Below are positions 37,159-46,682 of a stretch of 64,000 bases of DNA, one piece after another (positions within the stretch are counted from its first letter, which is position 1; every line of letters begins with the position of its first letter). The position numbers were made by a program, and so were the translations under genes. Under the pieces are notes generated by a model. The model saw nothing but the letters and a program-made list of their open reading frames with translations, made no database searches and was not told the origin of the DNA. This DNA comes from Bacillus pinisoli (GTDB taxonomy: Bacteria > Bacillota > Bacilli > Bacillales > SA4). The stretch covers positions 36,179-100,178 of the forward strand of contig NZ_JAJQKI010000013.1 of NCBI RefSeq assembly GCF_023036475.1. The letters run 5' to 3'.

Positions 37159-37376
37159 CAGGATGAAGCCTTTTTGGATGATTGCCGAGCTTCTCTTGGA
37201 CAGCAAGCCTGACATAAGCTTAAAAGAATATCGAGTTCCTGGCTTTTTCTAAGGGTACGTTCGCTAGATAATCCATATTTCTGACCCGTCTCAATAAGCT
37301 CTACGCGCTGAAGTTCAATCTTCTGCCTAAGCTCCTTGGGAGTATATAATTGTAACTTCTCATGTTCGTTAACCAT
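37155..37376 (-). CDS. Spo0E-family aspartyl-phosphate phosphatase
   Basis: The 73-residue protein carries the family pattern: IELQRVELIETGQKYGLSSE followed by a helix ending SQELDILL (the SQELD motif). Such proteins dephosphorylate Spo0A~P and so delay sporulation. The start at 37376 follows AGGAG at 9 bp and gives a typical family length; a longer reading has no ribosome site. The tail after the motif is Cys/Lys-rich. It overlaps the cupin gene tail to tail. Confidence 0.82.
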   Translation of the reverse strand: MVNEHEKLQLYTPKELRQKIELQRVELIETGQKYGLSSERTLRKSQELDILLSLCQACCPREARQSSKKASSC

Positions 37377-37658
37377 TGAGATGGCTCCTATCCAATTTTT
37401 TGCATTACAAAATGAAATTTTACCAGAATGTTTCCAGTTTGGGAATGAAAAACTTTTCAATTAATCCCTGTACTAATTCTACATCTTCAATCTAAATTAT
37501 TATTCCTACTATATAAGTATTAATGCTAGAAATAGAGTAGGGCATTAGAATAATTTTTACTGTGAAGAGGCGAGTCCTAGGAAAAGAACCAACGAAAAGT
37601 AGGTGCAGTAGCATTAGTTGCATTTTCTGCTATTCCTCATTTTGTGAAATTACAAGGT

Positions 37659-37763
37659 AAAAGTATGGAATCATTAAAAAAAACGTGGAATAACTAAAAA
37701 TTTCGTGGAAATATCGATTATAAAGCTGAGATAATTGATATTTTCGTGGAATCACTGATTTGG
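37659..37763. repeat. Degenerate about 21-bp tandem repeats with CGTGGAAT core
   Basis: TATGGAAT (about 37664), CGTGGAAT (37684), CGTGGAAA (37704) and CGTGGAAT (37745) recur at about 20-21-bp spacing or a double interval, separated by A/T-rich spacers. I count five degenerate units. The 37.38-37.95 kb gap that holds them has no gene. Confidence 0.5.
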
Positions 37764-37832
37764 CGGACAGCCCCGCCTCCAAGTTTGCGTAGTTTCATCT
37801 CTTTTGATGCTCTAGTGTACCAATCTATTAAA

Positions 37833-37914
37833 AAAACGCTTGGATATGAACTGCACCTCCACTTGTTAGTTTTATGTCTAACAATCGGGGTGCAGTTCAA
37901 TAACCAAGCGTTTT
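37833..37914. repeat. Nested 82-bp inverted repeat, possibly two abutted IS ends
   Basis: The outer arms AAAACGCTTGG/CCAAGCGTTTT (37833-37843, 37904-37914) enclose inner arms TGAACTGCACC/GGTGCAGTTCA (37847-37857, 37889-37899) and a core GTTAG/CTAAC. The inner arms, of about 22 bp with outward TG...CA tips and 8 bp between them, resemble the ends of IS3/IS150-type elements without any transposase. An alternative is a strong terminator for the DUF779 gene. Confidence 0.7.
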
Positions 37915-37953
37915 ACGTATTATTTTGCTATTTACATACGTGAGGGCATTACA

Positions 37954-38316
37954 TTAACTAGAACCGGATAGGAATCTTCTTTCTTCCTCAGTAAATACTC
38001 TAGACCTAGTTAGGAACCTAACGCCCTCTGGCCCTTCTAGAGAAAACATGCCGCCTCGGCCTGGAACAACATCAATAATTAATTGCGTGTGTTTCCAGTA
38101 TTCATATTGAGCTTTGCTCATGTAAAACGGAGTATCGGCTATATGTCCGAGTAGTACATCCGCTTCTCCAATTAGAAATTCTCCTTTTGCAAAGCACATC
38201 GGAGAGCTACCGTCACAGCAGCCTCCTGATTGGTGAAAGAGGAGGTCTCCATGAAAGGTTTTTAACCGCTGAATGAGGTGAATGGCCTTCTCAGTTGCTA
38301 ATACTTTTTCAACCAT
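37954..38316 (-). CDS. DUF779-family protein, aldehyde dehydrogenase partner
   Basis: The 120-residue protein has the DUF779 pattern: LLFHQSGGCCDGSSPMCF with a Cys pair, LLGHIADTPFYMSKAQYEYWKHTQ, and DVVPGRGGMFSLEGPEGVRF. Family members almost always lie next to an aldehyde dehydrogenase gene; their role is unknown. It starts 3 bp after the dehydrogenase stop with only a weak ribosome site (AGGA, distant), so translation is probably coupled. Confidence 0.87.
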   Translation of the reverse strand: MVEKVLATEKAIHLIQRLKTFHGDLLFHQSGGCCDGSSPMCFAKGEFLIGEADVLLGHIADTPFYMSKAQYEYWKHTQLIIDVVPGRGGMFSLEGPEGVRFLTRSRVFTEEERRFLSGSS

Positions 38317-38319
38317 GTA

Positions 38320-39840
38320 TTAAAAAAATCCTAATTTTTGTGGGCTATAGCTTACCAATAGATTCTTCGTTTGTTGGTAGTGACTTAACATCATCTTATG
38401 ATTCTCACGACCGATACCAGAAGCTTTATATCCACCAAAGGCAGCATGAGCCGGATAAGCATGATAGCAATTCGTCCAAACACGTCCAGCTTGGATTTCA
38501 CGTCCGAAGCGGTATGCTGTATTCACGTCTCTTGTCCAGACACCTGCGCCTAGGCCGTATAGAGTATCGTTTGCAATGGCAAGAGCTTCAGCAGGATCCT
38601 TAAAGGTTGTTACTGATACAACTGGACCAAAGATTTCTTCTTGGAAAATTCGCATTTTATTATGGCCCTTAAATACAGTTGGCTTTACATAATAGCCGCC
38701 TTCTAAATCACCTTCTAAGAAGTTTCTTTCCCCTCCAGCAAGAACCTCTGCACCTTCTTGTTTGCCAATCTCAAAATAAGAAAGGATTTTTTCAAGCTGT
38801 TCTGTAGATGCTTGAGCTCCAATCATTGTTTCTGTATCTAGTGGATTTCCTTGTTTAATCTCAGCTACTCTAGCGATCGCCTTTTCCATGAAACGATCAT
38901 AAATATTTTCATGTATTAATGCGCGAGAAGGACAAGTACATACTTCACCTTGATTTAGAGCAAACATGACAAACCCTTCAACTGCTTTATTTAAAAAGTC
39001 ATCATCTTGCGCCATCACATCTTCAAAGAAAATATTTGGTGATTTACCTCCAAGTTCTAGTGTTACAGGAATTAGGTTTTGAGATGCATATTGCATAATG
39101 AGACGACCTGTTGTAGTTTCGCCAGTAAAGGCAACTTTTGCCACGCGACTGCTAGAAGCTAATGGCTTGCCAGCTTCGACTCCAAAGCCGTTTACAACGT
39201 TTACTACCCCTGGAGGAAGGAGGTCTTCAATTAGTTCCATTAATACCATAATGGAAGCGGGTGTTTGCTCTGCTGGCTTTAATACCACACAGTTTCCTGC
39301 TGCAAGTGCAGGTGCAAGCTTCCAAACAGCCATTAATAATGGGAAGTTCCAAGGGATAATTTGACCAACTACTCCAAGTGGCTCGTGGTAATGATAAGCG
39401 ACTGTGTCGTGATCAATTTCTGATAGACTACCTTCTTGTGCTCTAACGGTACCGGCAAAGTAGCGGAAGTGGTCAACAGCTAATGGAAGGTCGGCAGCAA
39501 GCGTTTCTCGAACAGGCTTACCATTATCCCATGTTTCAGCAACTGCTAGCACCTCTAAATTTTGTTCAATTCGATCTGCAATCTTATTTAGAATATTTGC
39601 TCTCTCTGTAACAGATGTACGTCCCCACGCTGTCTTTGCTTCATGAGCTGCATCTAATGCTAGTTCAATATCTTCTGCAGACGAACGTGCCACTTCACAA
39701 AATGCTTTCCCTGTTACAGGTGTAATGTTTTCAAAGTACTGCCCATTAACAGGTGCGGTCCACTTTCCACCGATGTAGTTTTCATAGCGACTCTTAAAAT
39801 TTACCTTTGCTCCATCTTGACCAGGTTGAGAAAAAATCAT
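38320..39840 (-). CDS. NAD-dependent aldehyde dehydrogenase (AldA/ExaC/AcoD type)
   Basis: The 506-residue enzyme has the full ALDH layout: [20 protein letters not shown], cofactor motif [12 protein letters not shown], general base in [12 protein letters not shown], and catalytic Cys301 in [11 protein letters not shown]. The subgroup with a GEVCTCPSR site and a DUF779 partner oxidises acetaldehyde and similar short aldehydes. AAAGGAGGAATAAC lies before the ATG. It heads a two-gene minus-strand operon with the DUF779 gene. Confidence 0.93.
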   Translation of the reverse strand: MIFSQPGQDGAKVNFKSRYENYIGGKWTAPVNGQYFENITPVTGKAFCEVARSSAEDIELALDAAHEAKTAWGRTSVTERANILNKIADRIEQNLEVLAVAETWDNGKPVRETLAADLPLAVDHFRYFAGTVRAQEGSLSEIDHDTVAYHYHEPLGVVGQIIPWNFPLLMAVWKLAPALAAGNCVVLKPAEQTPASIMVLMELIEDLLPPGVVNVVNGFGVEAGKPLASSSRVAKVAFTGETTTGRLIMQYASQNLIPVTLELGGKSPNIFFEDVMAQDDDFLNKAVEGFVMFALNQGEVCTCPSRALIHENIYDRFMEKAIARVAEIKQGNPLDTETMIGAQASTEQLEKILSYFEIGKQEGAEVLAGGERNFLEGDLEGGYYVKPTVFKGHNKMRIFQEEIFGPVVSVTTFKDPAEALAIANDTLYGLGAGVWTRDVNTAYRFGREIQAGRVWTNCYHAYPAHAAFGGYKASGIGRENHKMMLSHYQQTKNLLVSYSPQKLGFF

Positions 39841-40047
39841 TGTTATTCCTCCTTTTTTATTCCTCTGATGTAAATAAAATTATGTATAGTAAAGATGTAT
39901 GCGATTTCATAGATTTGAGAACAAGATTGTAAAAATTTTCACTAAAGTTTCTATTATTTATTGTTGGAATATTTTGTGATGACACAAATTACGACAAAAA
40001 TATAGTATAATAGATGCAATTGATTATTATCGTTGGAGGAATAGCTG

Positions 40048-40515
40048 ATGACAGAAAATTATTTAATAGATAAGGTAGTAGTCTTTCAAGCTCAGGATGA
40101 GGAATATGGACTACCTATACAATTTGTCGTTTCAATTGAAAAGCTTCAACCACTGACAGCAGTACCAAATATGCCTGAGTATATGAATGGTGTGACAACA
40201 GTACGTGGTGAAATTACACCGATTTTAGATGCTGGCAAAATTTTATACGGAAATAAAACAGAAGATACCGATCAAACTAGAATGATCATATTAAACACAG
40301 AGGGGCTATCTTTTGGTCTGATTGTGGATGACGCAAAGGAAATCTTAGACATTCCTGCCAACTCCGTTCAACCACTAAATATGATTGCTTCCTTACAGAC
40401 ATCGTACCTGATGGGGGTAGCCAACCTGGATGGACGACTACTTACACTTATTGATCCTACAAAATTAATTCATACATTAGAGGAAATGGATGAAGTAAAA
40501 AAACAGCTAAAATAG
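40048..40515 (+). CDS. Stand-alone CheW-domain chemotaxis adaptor
   Basis: The 155-residue protein is a single CheW domain: VFQAQDEEYGLPIQFVVSIE, the MPEYMNGVTTVRGEITPILD segment with the conserved RG, and LIVDDAKEILDIP. CheW couples CheA to chemoreceptors, three of which are in this window. GGAGGAATAGCTG precedes the ATG. A good TATAAT (40006-40011) lies 36 bp upstream, without a clear -35 or sigma-D motif. It is not in a che operon. Confidence 0.93.
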   Translation: MTENYLIDKVVVFQAQDEEYGLPIQFVVSIEKLQPLTAVPNMPEYMNGVTTVRGEITPILDAGKILYGNKTEDTDQTRMIILNTEGLSFGLIVDDAKEILDIPANSVQPLNMIASLQTSYLMGVANLDGRLLTLIDPTKLIHTLEEMDEVKKQLK

Positions 40516-40538
40516 GTCCAGTAATGGGCCTTTTTTTA
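40514..40538 (+). terminator. Terminator of the cheW gene
   Basis: AGGTCC pairs with GGGCCT around AGTAAT and is followed by seven T's. It overlaps the stop codon region. Confidence 0.85.
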
Positions 40539-40693
40539 ATTTAATATTGAAGATAAGGTTATGTGAATTCCCGTCTATTTCTGTGCAAGTCTACAACTAA
40601 GGAAAGATTTTTACTCGTCGATTATCTTATTTGCTTTACCAAACAAAAAGGGATTATGATATTAATAGTAAAATGAAGGGTTTTGTGGGTGTA

Positions 40694-41947
40694 ATGATGA
40701 AGAACATGTATCCGAAAAAAGGGCGAGTCATTCTTCATGTAGATATGAATAGCTTTTATGCGTCTGTAGAGGTTGCATATGATCCGTCATTATCAGGTAA
40801 ACCGTTAGCTATTGCTGGAAATCCTGAAGAACGGCGAGGAATTATTGTGACGTGTAGTTATGAAGCGAGAGCATTGGGAATTAAGACAACGATGCCTCTA
40901 TGGGAGGCTAAACGCTTATGCCCACAATTAATTGTAATGACTCCCAATTTTGATCGTTATCGGAAAGCATCCCTCGCCATGTTTGACTACTTGCGAACTT
41001 ATACGCATATGGTACAGCCTGTGTCTATTGATGAAGGCTACATGGATATTACAGAATGTTATGAGTTAGGGTCACCGCTTGAGATTGCGAAACGGATACA
41101 AACAGAGATGATGGAGAAATTAAAACTTCCTTGTAGTATAGGGATTGCTCCTAATAAATTTTTAGCAAAAATGGCTTCTGATATGAAAAAACCTCTTGGA
41201 ATTACGGTTCTAAGAAAACGAGATGTACAAGAAAGGCTTTGGCCACTGCCCGTTTCAGACATGCACGGAGTAGGCTTGAAATCAGCTGAAAAACTTGAAC
41301 CATTGCAAATTAAAACAATAGGTGATTTAGCTCAAGCTAATGTGATCCAATTAAAAGCAATACTAGGAATTAACGGTGAGCGTCTAAAGGAACGTGCAAA
41401 TGGAAAAGATGACCGACCGGTTGATCCAGATGCCATATATGAGTTTAAAAGTATTGGTAACTCTTCCACGTTAAGAGCAGATACAATAGATGAGCAGGAA
41501 ATCTTCGCCGTTTTACAACGACTGTCAGACTCTGTATCAAGAAGGTTAAAACGAAAAGAATCCTTGGCTAGGACGATTCAATTGACCATTCGCTATCATG
41601 ATAGAAAAACAATCACACGGAGTAAGAAAATAAATAATCCCATCGTAGAATCGAAAGATATCTTAGCTGTCATTAACCAACTATGGAAAAAGCATTGGAA
41701 CGAACAGCCTGTAAGATTGCTCGGTATCACCACTCAGGATTTGGTTGAAAAAAACGCCGCCTTTAAGCAGCTTGATTTATTTTCTTATCAAGAAGATGCA
41801 AAAAAAGAACCTCTGTATCAGACTATTGAAAAACTTCAATCTAAGTTTGGACAGAATGTGATAAAGAAAGGACTTCCTTCAAAGGCTGAAGAATCTAATA
41901 AGAAGGGAACGAGCTTTAATAAGGATTTTCTGCAAGATGACCGGTAA
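40694..41947 (+). CDS. dinB: DNA polymerase IV (Y-family, YqjH/DinB)
   Basis: The 417-residue polymerase has catalytic VDMNSFYASVE and VSIDEGYMDIT acidic clusters, YEARALGIKTTMPLWEAKRLCP, the HhH region (HGVGLKSAEKLE) and a little-finger domain. It ends in a beta-clamp-like QLDLF motif (KQLDLFSYQ). The length agrees with B. subtilis YqjH (414). The ATG pair at 40694 gives the family N-terminus MMKNMYPKKGRVI; longer readings lack ribosome sites. RNase Z follows after 12 bp. Confidence 0.93.
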   Translation: MMKNMYPKKGRVILHVDMNSFYASVEVAYDPSLSGKPLAIAGNPEERRGIIVTCSYEARALGIKTTMPLWEAKRLCPQLIVMTPNFDRYRKASLAMFDYLRTYTHMVQPVSIDEGYMDITECYELGSPLEIAKRIQTEMMEKLKLPCSIGIAPNKFLAKMASDMKKPLGITVLRKRDVQERLWPLPVSDMHGVGLKSAEKLEPLQIKTIGDLAQANVIQLKAILGINGERLKERANGKDDRPVDPDAIYEFKSIGNSSTLRADTIDEQEIFAVLQRLSDSVSRRLKRKESLARTIQLTIRYHDRKTITRSKKINNPIVESKDILAVINQLWKKHWNEQPVRLLGITTQDLVEKNAAFKQLDLFSYQEDAKKEPLYQTIEKLQSKFGQNVIKKGLPSKAEESNKKGTSFNKDFLQDDR

Positions 41948-41959
41948 GGAGTGTTAGAC

Positions 41960-42886
41960 TTGGAATTAGTATTTTTAGGAACAGGTGCGGGAATACCTGC
42001 CAAAGAACGGAATGTAACCTCCATTGCCCTTCAACTACTTGAAGAACGAGGTGGAACTTGGTTGTTTGACTGTGGGGAGGCCACTCAGCACCAAATATTA
42101 CATACATCTATACGCCCTCGACGAATAGAGAAAATCTTTATTACACATTTACATGGAGATCATATCTTTGGATTACCAGGACTTTTGGGAAGTCGTTCCT
42201 TTCAAGGAGGAGAAGGCCCTTTAACGGTCTACGGTCCTGCAGGTTTACATGATTTTATTGAGATTTCAATGAAGGTAAGTCGTACTCATCTTCGTTATCC
42301 CTTAAAAGTGGTTGAGATTGCAGAAGGGGTTATTTTTGAAGACGAGCAGTTTATTGTAGAAGCAGGCTTACTTCAACATGGAATACCAAGTTACGGATAT
42401 AGAGTTCAAGAGAAAGATTTGCCAGGAGCGCTGTTAATAGAAAAACTAAAACAGGAAGGAATTCCCTCAGGTCCTCATTTTAAACAACTTAAGCTAGGTC
42501 AAACTGTCACTTTAGAAGATGGGAGAGTTCTAAGGGGTGTTGATTACGTTAGTGAACCAACTCCAGGTAGAACGATTACGATACTCGGAGATACTCGTAT
42601 CTGTGAAAAAAGTGTAGAACTTTCTAAGGACGCCGATGTCCTTGTCCATGAAGCAACATTTAGTGGAGAAGAAGCAAAGCTTGCCTACGAGTATTTTCAT
42701 TCTTCTGCGAAGCAAGCAGCAGAAGTAGCATTAAAAGCTAATGTTAAAAAACTACTATTAACTCATATCAGTTCACGGTATCAAAAGGATGATACGTTAC
42801 AGTTGATGGAGGAGGCAAAGGAAGTCTTTTCAGACGTGGAAATTGCTTCTGACTTTTTTCCTTTTCAAATCAACCGCAGGAGGTAG
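41960..42886 (+). CDS. rnz: Ribonuclease Z (tRNA 3' endonuclease)
   Basis: The 308-residue enzyme starts at TTG with AAGGAG at 41945-41950 and gives the family start [18 protein letters not shown]. The zinc site is HLHGDH at His63, His65, Asp67 and His68, the same numbering as B. subtilis RNase Z. LVHEATF and LLTHISSRY supply later ligands. It cleaves precursor tRNA 3' ends, mostly those without encoded CCA. A GTG nine bases upstream leaves no room for the ribosome site. Confidence 0.95.
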   Translation: MELVFLGTGAGIPAKERNVTSIALQLLEERGGTWLFDCGEATQHQILHTSIRPRRIEKIFITHLHGDHIFGLPGLLGSRSFQGGEGPLTVYGPAGLHDFIEISMKVSRTHLRYPLKVVEIAEGVIFEDEQFIVEAGLLQHGIPSYGYRVQEKDLPGALLIEKLKQEGIPSGPHFKQLKLGQTVTLEDGRVLRGVDYVSEPTPGRTITILGDTRICEKSVELSKDADVLVHEATFSGEEAKLAYEYFHSSAKQAAEVALKANVKKLLLTHISSRYQKDDTLQLMEEAKEVFSDVEIASDFFPFQINRRR

Positions 42887-42894
42887 AACAAACT

Positions 42895-43437
42895 GTGAAA
42901 ACTCTTTACTTGATTAGACATTGTAAAGCAAGTGGACAAGAGCGAGAAGCAGAGCTGACAGAGGAAGGACGAAACGAAGCTCTTGAATTATGTGATTTTC
43001 TTACTTCGTATCCAGTTCAGCGAATATTTTCAAGTCCCTACATAAGAGCTATTGACACGATTCAACCCTTTGCAAGTAAGGTGGAATTAGAAATTGAGAT
43101 GGATGAACGGTTACATGAAAGGATCATAAGTAAAGGAGACTATCCAGGGTGGTATGATTTTTTAAAAGCCTCATTTGAGGATTTTTCTCTTTCTTTACAA
43201 GATGGAGAATCTTCTTCTGAAGCAGAAAACCGCGTTATTTCATTTTTAAATGAAATTAAATACCTAGAGGAAGAACATATAGTGATAGTAAGCCATGGGA
43301 ACTTACTTACCTTGCTTCTGAGGCATTTTAATAAATCTTACGGGTTTAAAGAATGGGAAGCTATGACAAATCCTGATGTATTTATAGTTCACTTAAAAAC
43401 ATCTGAAGTTCAACGTATATGGAATGCGTCTTACTAA
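42895..43437 (+). CDS. Histidine phosphatase superfamily protein
   Basis: The 180-residue protein starts at GTG after CAGGAGGTAG. Its catalytic motif is LIRHCKASG (RHC in place of the common RHG), followed by ELTEEGRNEA, the second Arg in IFSSPYIRAIDT, and HGNLLTLLLRHF with the second catalytic His. It is a phosphoglycerate-mutase-like phosphatase of unknown substrate. It is 8 bp after rnz, so probably co-transcribed. Confidence 0.9.
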   Translation: MKTLYLIRHCKASGQEREAELTEEGRNEALELCDFLTSYPVQRIFSSPYIRAIDTIQPFASKVELEIEMDERLHERIISKGDYPGWYDFLKASFEDFSLSLQDGESSSEAENRVISFLNEIKYLEEEHIVIVSHGNLLTLLLRHFNKSYGFKEWEAMTNPDVFIVHLKTSEVQRIWNASY

Positions 43438-43467
43438 TATGATAGTACGAAAAAGGCAGGTGATAGA

Positions 43468-43782
43468 ATGGCTATTCGACATGTAACAAAGAAAAGAACC
43501 GGAAAAGCAACAAAACGGAAAAAAGTAAATGAAGTCAAAACAGTAGCAATTAGAATCATGAGAGCAGCATTTTTTCTACTAATTGGAATCATGATTTTCT
43601 TTTTTTATTTTCTTTACGAGAATGGTAAATTAATAGATTACATGACTTCTAGCAGAATTCCGGAACTTTTTTCATCAGGAATCTTGGCCGTTTTATCAGA
43701 GCCTATTATCATTATGTTTTTCCTCATGTTTAGCATCGTATTTCTCTGGATTGGCTATCAACTAGGGAAGAAAAGGGCTTGA
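43468..43782 (+). CDS. Small membrane protein of unknown function, 104 aa
   Basis: A very basic N-terminus (RHVTKKRTGKATKRKKVNEVK) precedes two transmembrane helices (about 31-50 and 72-98). GGCAGGTGA lies before the ATG. I do not recognise the family. It follows the phosphatase gene by 30 bp and may be in its operon. Confidence 0.7.
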   Translation: MAIRHVTKKRTGKATKRKKVNEVKTVAIRIMRAAFFLLIGIMIFFFYFLYENGKLIDYMTSSRIPELFSSGILAVLSEPIIIMFFLMFSIVFLWIGYQLGKKRA

Positions 43783-43811
43783 AAACTTACCCAGAGAATT
43801 CTGAAAACGGA

Positions 43812-43840
43812 TTGACAGTCTAGATGAATCATATGATAAT
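43812..43840 (+). promoter_or_regulatory. Strong sigma-A-type promoter of the chemoreceptor at 43.9 kb
   Basis: TTGACA (43812-43817) and GATAAT (43835-43840) are spaced by 17 bp, 85 bp before the receptor ATG. The consensus -35 box makes it one of the best promoter matches in the window. Confidence 0.6.
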
Positions 43841-43925
43841 GAACCTATCAATGTTGAAATATATCGAAATATGTAACAGACAACTAGATTCACCACCAAT
43901 CCAACCATGAGGAGAGTACTCTTAT

Positions 43926-45608
43926 ATGAAAAGCTTGAAATGGAACATATTGTCAGCGTTCGGTATTGTTTTAGCCATTTTAATTGTTGTTGCTGTAGGA
44001 ACAAATGGAGTGATTATTAATTACAATAATCAGGTGGAGGACTTAATTCAGCATGAATCTAAGCTTCTTCTAAATGATGTAAAATTAAGTGGTAATGTCC
44101 AAGAGAGAATTGGTTTAATTCGTGGATATGTGTTATTTGATGATCAGGAGTATTTAGACCGATTTAAGCAGGTAACCGAGGAGAGTAATTCATACGAAGA
44201 AGTGTTACTTAAATACTCTGGTTCAGAGGAAGTTAAACAACTTGTTGATAAAAGTAATCAATTTTTAATCATGATTGAAGAAAGATTAGTTCAACAAGTT
44301 GAAACAGGCAATAAAAGCTTTGCCCTATCGGCTCTTCGTCAGCATATTACACCACTTGGAAGAGAAATTGACGAAGGGTTTGCTCAGTTAGCAGAGAAAA
44401 GAGAAAAGAGAATTGAGGAATTAACAGCCGACCTTATTAAAACGGGTAATACCTTAATTGTCATTAATCTTTCATTAGCTGCTGTAGGAGTTATTATAGG
44501 AATTATAGTGGCTCTTGTTATGGCAAGAAGAATTACATTGCCAATTTTACAAGTAACAGAGCGTGTGACAGTCATGGCTGAAGGGGATTTAAGTGGGGAA
44601 GAGTTGAAAACAAAATCTAAGAATGAACTTGGATTGCTAGTTACGTCCGTCAACCAGCTATCTCATAATCTAAGAAATCTTCTTGGACATGTTGAAGGGT
44701 CTACTCATCAGTTAACTGCAGCAAGCGAAGAGCTATCTGCAAGCGCTGAACAAAGCACAAGAGCAGCAGAACAGGTATCTGCCATGGCACAATCAGCTGC
44801 AGCAGGTGCAAACAATCAACTATCAAGTACGGAAGATGTGTTGGCATCCATGCAACAGCTGTCTGCAGGATTAAATCAGGTATCTCAAAATAGCCAAGAG
44901 ATGAATGGGTTAACTAAGAATGCCTTAACGGCAACGACTAGTGGCTCAGAGAAAGTATCTATGGTCGTTGAACAAATGAATCAGATTCAAGGATCTGTAA
45001 CGGAAACTTCAAGTAGAATTTCAAAACTTGGTCAATTATCAGGCGAGATTAGTAGTATCTTAGAGCTAATCACTTCTATATCAGATCAAACAAACCTGTT
45101 AGCATTAAATGCAGCCATTGAAGCAGCACGTGCAGGTGAACATGGTAAAGGATTTGCGGTTGTTGCTGATGAGGTTCGTAAATTAGCAGAAGAATCTCGT
45201 AAGTCAGCTGAACAAATTACTTCTATGATTCATGAAATACAGCAAGAGACTGGACAAGCTGTATCTTCAATGAAGGATGGTCAGGAACGTGTAGAAACAG
45301 GAATACGCTTTACAAAAGATGTTTCTGAGGCATTTGTTCTCATTCAACAGCTAAATGATAAGGTATCCACAACTGTATCAGAAGTAGCAACAGCTATTGA
45401 GCAAATGACTCATGTAAGTAGTCAGGTCTTATCATCTGTAACGGAAGTATCAGAACTAGCAAAAGAAAGCGCAAAATTCAGTGAAGAAAGCTCTGCCGCA
45501 AACGAAGAGCAACTAGCTACGATGGAAGAGGTAACTGCCTCTGCTGGTTCCCTTGCTGAACTTGCGGAAGAATTAAATCGTAATCTAAATAAATTTAAAA
45601 TTAATTAG
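43926..45608 (+). CDS. Methyl-accepting chemotaxis protein, two-helix membrane type
   Basis: The 560-residue receptor has transmembrane helix 1 (about 8-30), an extracytoplasmic helical sensor ([20 protein letters not shown]), helix 2 (about 178-200), HAMP, and a signalling domain with [20 protein letters not shown] near residue 391. Length and sensor motifs ([17 protein letters not shown]) parallel the minus-strand receptor at 22.1 kb, so they arose by duplication. GAGGAGAG lies about 10 bp before the ATG. The ligand is unknown. Confidence 0.95.
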   Translation: MKSLKWNILSAFGIVLAILIVVAVGTNGVIINYNNQVEDLIQHESKLLLNDVKLSGNVQERIGLIRGYVLFDDQEYLDRFKQVTEESNSYEEVLLKYSGSEEVKQLVDKSNQFLIMIEERLVQQVETGNKSFALSALRQHITPLGREIDEGFAQLAEKREKRIEELTADLIKTGNTLIVINLSLAAVGVIIGIIVALVMARRITLPILQVTERVTVMAEGDLSGEELKTKSKNELGLLVTSVNQLSHNLRNLLGHVEGSTHQLTAASEELSASAEQSTRAAEQVSAMAQSAAAGANNQLSSTEDVLASMQQLSAGLNQVSQNSQEMNGLTKNALTATTSGSEKVSMVVEQMNQIQGSVTETSSRISKLGQLSGEISSILELITSISDQTNLLALNAAIEAARAGEHGKGFAVVADEVRKLAEESRKSAEQITSMIHEIQQETGQAVSSMKDGQERVETGIRFTKDVSEAFVLIQQLNDKVSTTVSEVATAIEQMTHVSSQVLSSVTEVSELAKESAKFSEESSAANEEQLATMEEVTASAGSLAELAEELNRNLNKFKIN

Positions 45609-45621
45609 TAGTTAATAAATT

Positions 45622-45650
45622 GAGTCACTCTTTTATGGAGTGGCTCTTTT
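45622..45650 (+). terminator. Terminator of the chemoreceptor gene at 43.9 kb
   Basis: GAGTCACTC pairs with GAGTGGCTC around TTTTATG, followed by TTTTAATT. Confidence 0.85.
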
Positions 45651-45697
45651 AATTGTGGTAAAATATGGTGTATTTAGTGTCAAGAGGGGGAGCCTTT

Positions 45698-46126
45698 TTG
45701 TATATTGTAAATGTAGAAGGTGCTATAAGAAGAAATGATAAGTGGTTAATCATTGAAAGAAGTAAAAAAGAGGAACATGCTGGCGGTCTACTTTCTCTTG
45801 TAGGAGGTAAAGTAGAACTAGTAGGGAATTCATCTGATATACTAGAAAGTACTGTTAAGAGGGAAATTCTTGAAGAAGTCGGAGTGAAAGTAAAAGATAA
45901 AGTCTACTATACACACAGTACAACTTTTGTAACAGATACAGAGGAACATGTTGTAAATATTGTTTTTCTTTGTGAATATGAATCGGGTGAATCCTTACCT
46001 AAGAGTCCAGATGAGGTAGAAGCCGTGATGTGGTTAACAACTGAAGAGGTTTTAAGTCATCCTAATTCACCCATTTATCTAAAGAAAAGTATTAAACAGG
46101 CAGAGGCATTTATTTTTCAAGCATAG
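45698..46126 (+). CDS. NUDIX hydrolase
   Basis: The 142-residue protein has a Nudix helix KREILEEVGV preceded by VGGKVELVGNSSDIL, which is several residues longer than the usual GGxxExGE segment. The catalytic EE is intact. The TTG start at 45698 follows GAGGGGGAG by 5 bp; an in-frame ATG 33 bp upstream has no ribosome site. The substrate is unknown. Confidence 0.83.
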   Translation: MYIVNVEGAIRRNDKWLIIERSKKEEHAGGLLSLVGGKVELVGNSSDILESTVKREILEEVGVKVKDKVYYTHSTTFVTDTEEHVVNIVFLCEYESGESLPKSPDEVEAVMWLTTEEVLSHPNSPIYLKKSIKQAEAFIFQA

Positions 46127-46245
46127 CCAAGTCTTATTATAGAGGTAAGTCTTTTTTGAGATTGATGAGGAGGATGTTGTCTTGAAGCAAGATAAAACTC
46201 CTACAAGAAAGTAAATCAGTGTGAAGAGTAGAGGAGTAGTAGATC

Positions 46246-46671
46246 ATGAATAATATCCACCAAAAAATATTGTTTTCCCTTGTTGCTTATACTCTAGTTG
46301 TAGGCTATTGGATGTTATTTGGATTCGGCAGAACGGTTTCTCCTGATTTTATGTACAATCTAACTCCATTTGAAACCATCATCATTTATATGCAATTTGA
46401 TAATTTCAATACATATTCATGGGTCATGAATCTTTTGGGGAATATTGGTGTCTTTGTGCCATTTGGGATATTCATTCCTTTAGTAACTAGAAAAAGATTA
46501 ATTCAGTCTTTTCTACTATTTATCATTTGTATACTAATCTTAGAGACTCTTCAGCTTCTAACAAAAAGAGGAAGTTTTGATATCGATGACTTTATTTTAA
46601 ATAGCATAGGTTTTTTCATTGGCTATATATCTTTTATGGCGATTAAAATCTTTACCCACGATAAGATTTAG
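46246..46671 (+). CDS. VanZ-family membrane protein
   Basis: The 141-residue protein has four hydrophobic helices and the VanZ pattern: YWMLFGFGRTVSP, NLLGNIGVFVPFGIFIPL with the conserved Asn and Pro, ETLQLLTKRGSFDIDDFILN. VanZ relatives are linked to teicoplanin tolerance or envelope changes, mostly without a proven mechanism. GAGGAG precedes the ATG. It is 11 bp upstream of an unknown gene, so they form an operon. Confidence 0.88.
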   Translation: MNNIHQKILFSLVAYTLVVGYWMLFGFGRTVSPDFMYNLTPFETIIIYMQFDNFNTYSWVMNLLGNIGVFVPFGIFIPLVTRKRLIQSFLLFIICILILETLQLLTKRGSFDIDDFILNSIGFFIGYISFMAIKIFTHDKI

Positions 46672-46682
46672 AAGGAGCTAGC

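Noticed and set aside
37659..37763. CRISPR-like repeat array
   Set aside because: The units are degenerate, only about 21 bp apart with no unique 30-40-bp spacers, and no cas genes are near.
38295..38603. 102-codon plus-strand frame across the DUF779/aldehyde dehydrogenase junction
   Set aside because: It runs antisense to the conserved C-terminus of the dehydrogenase; both minus-strand genes are clearly real.
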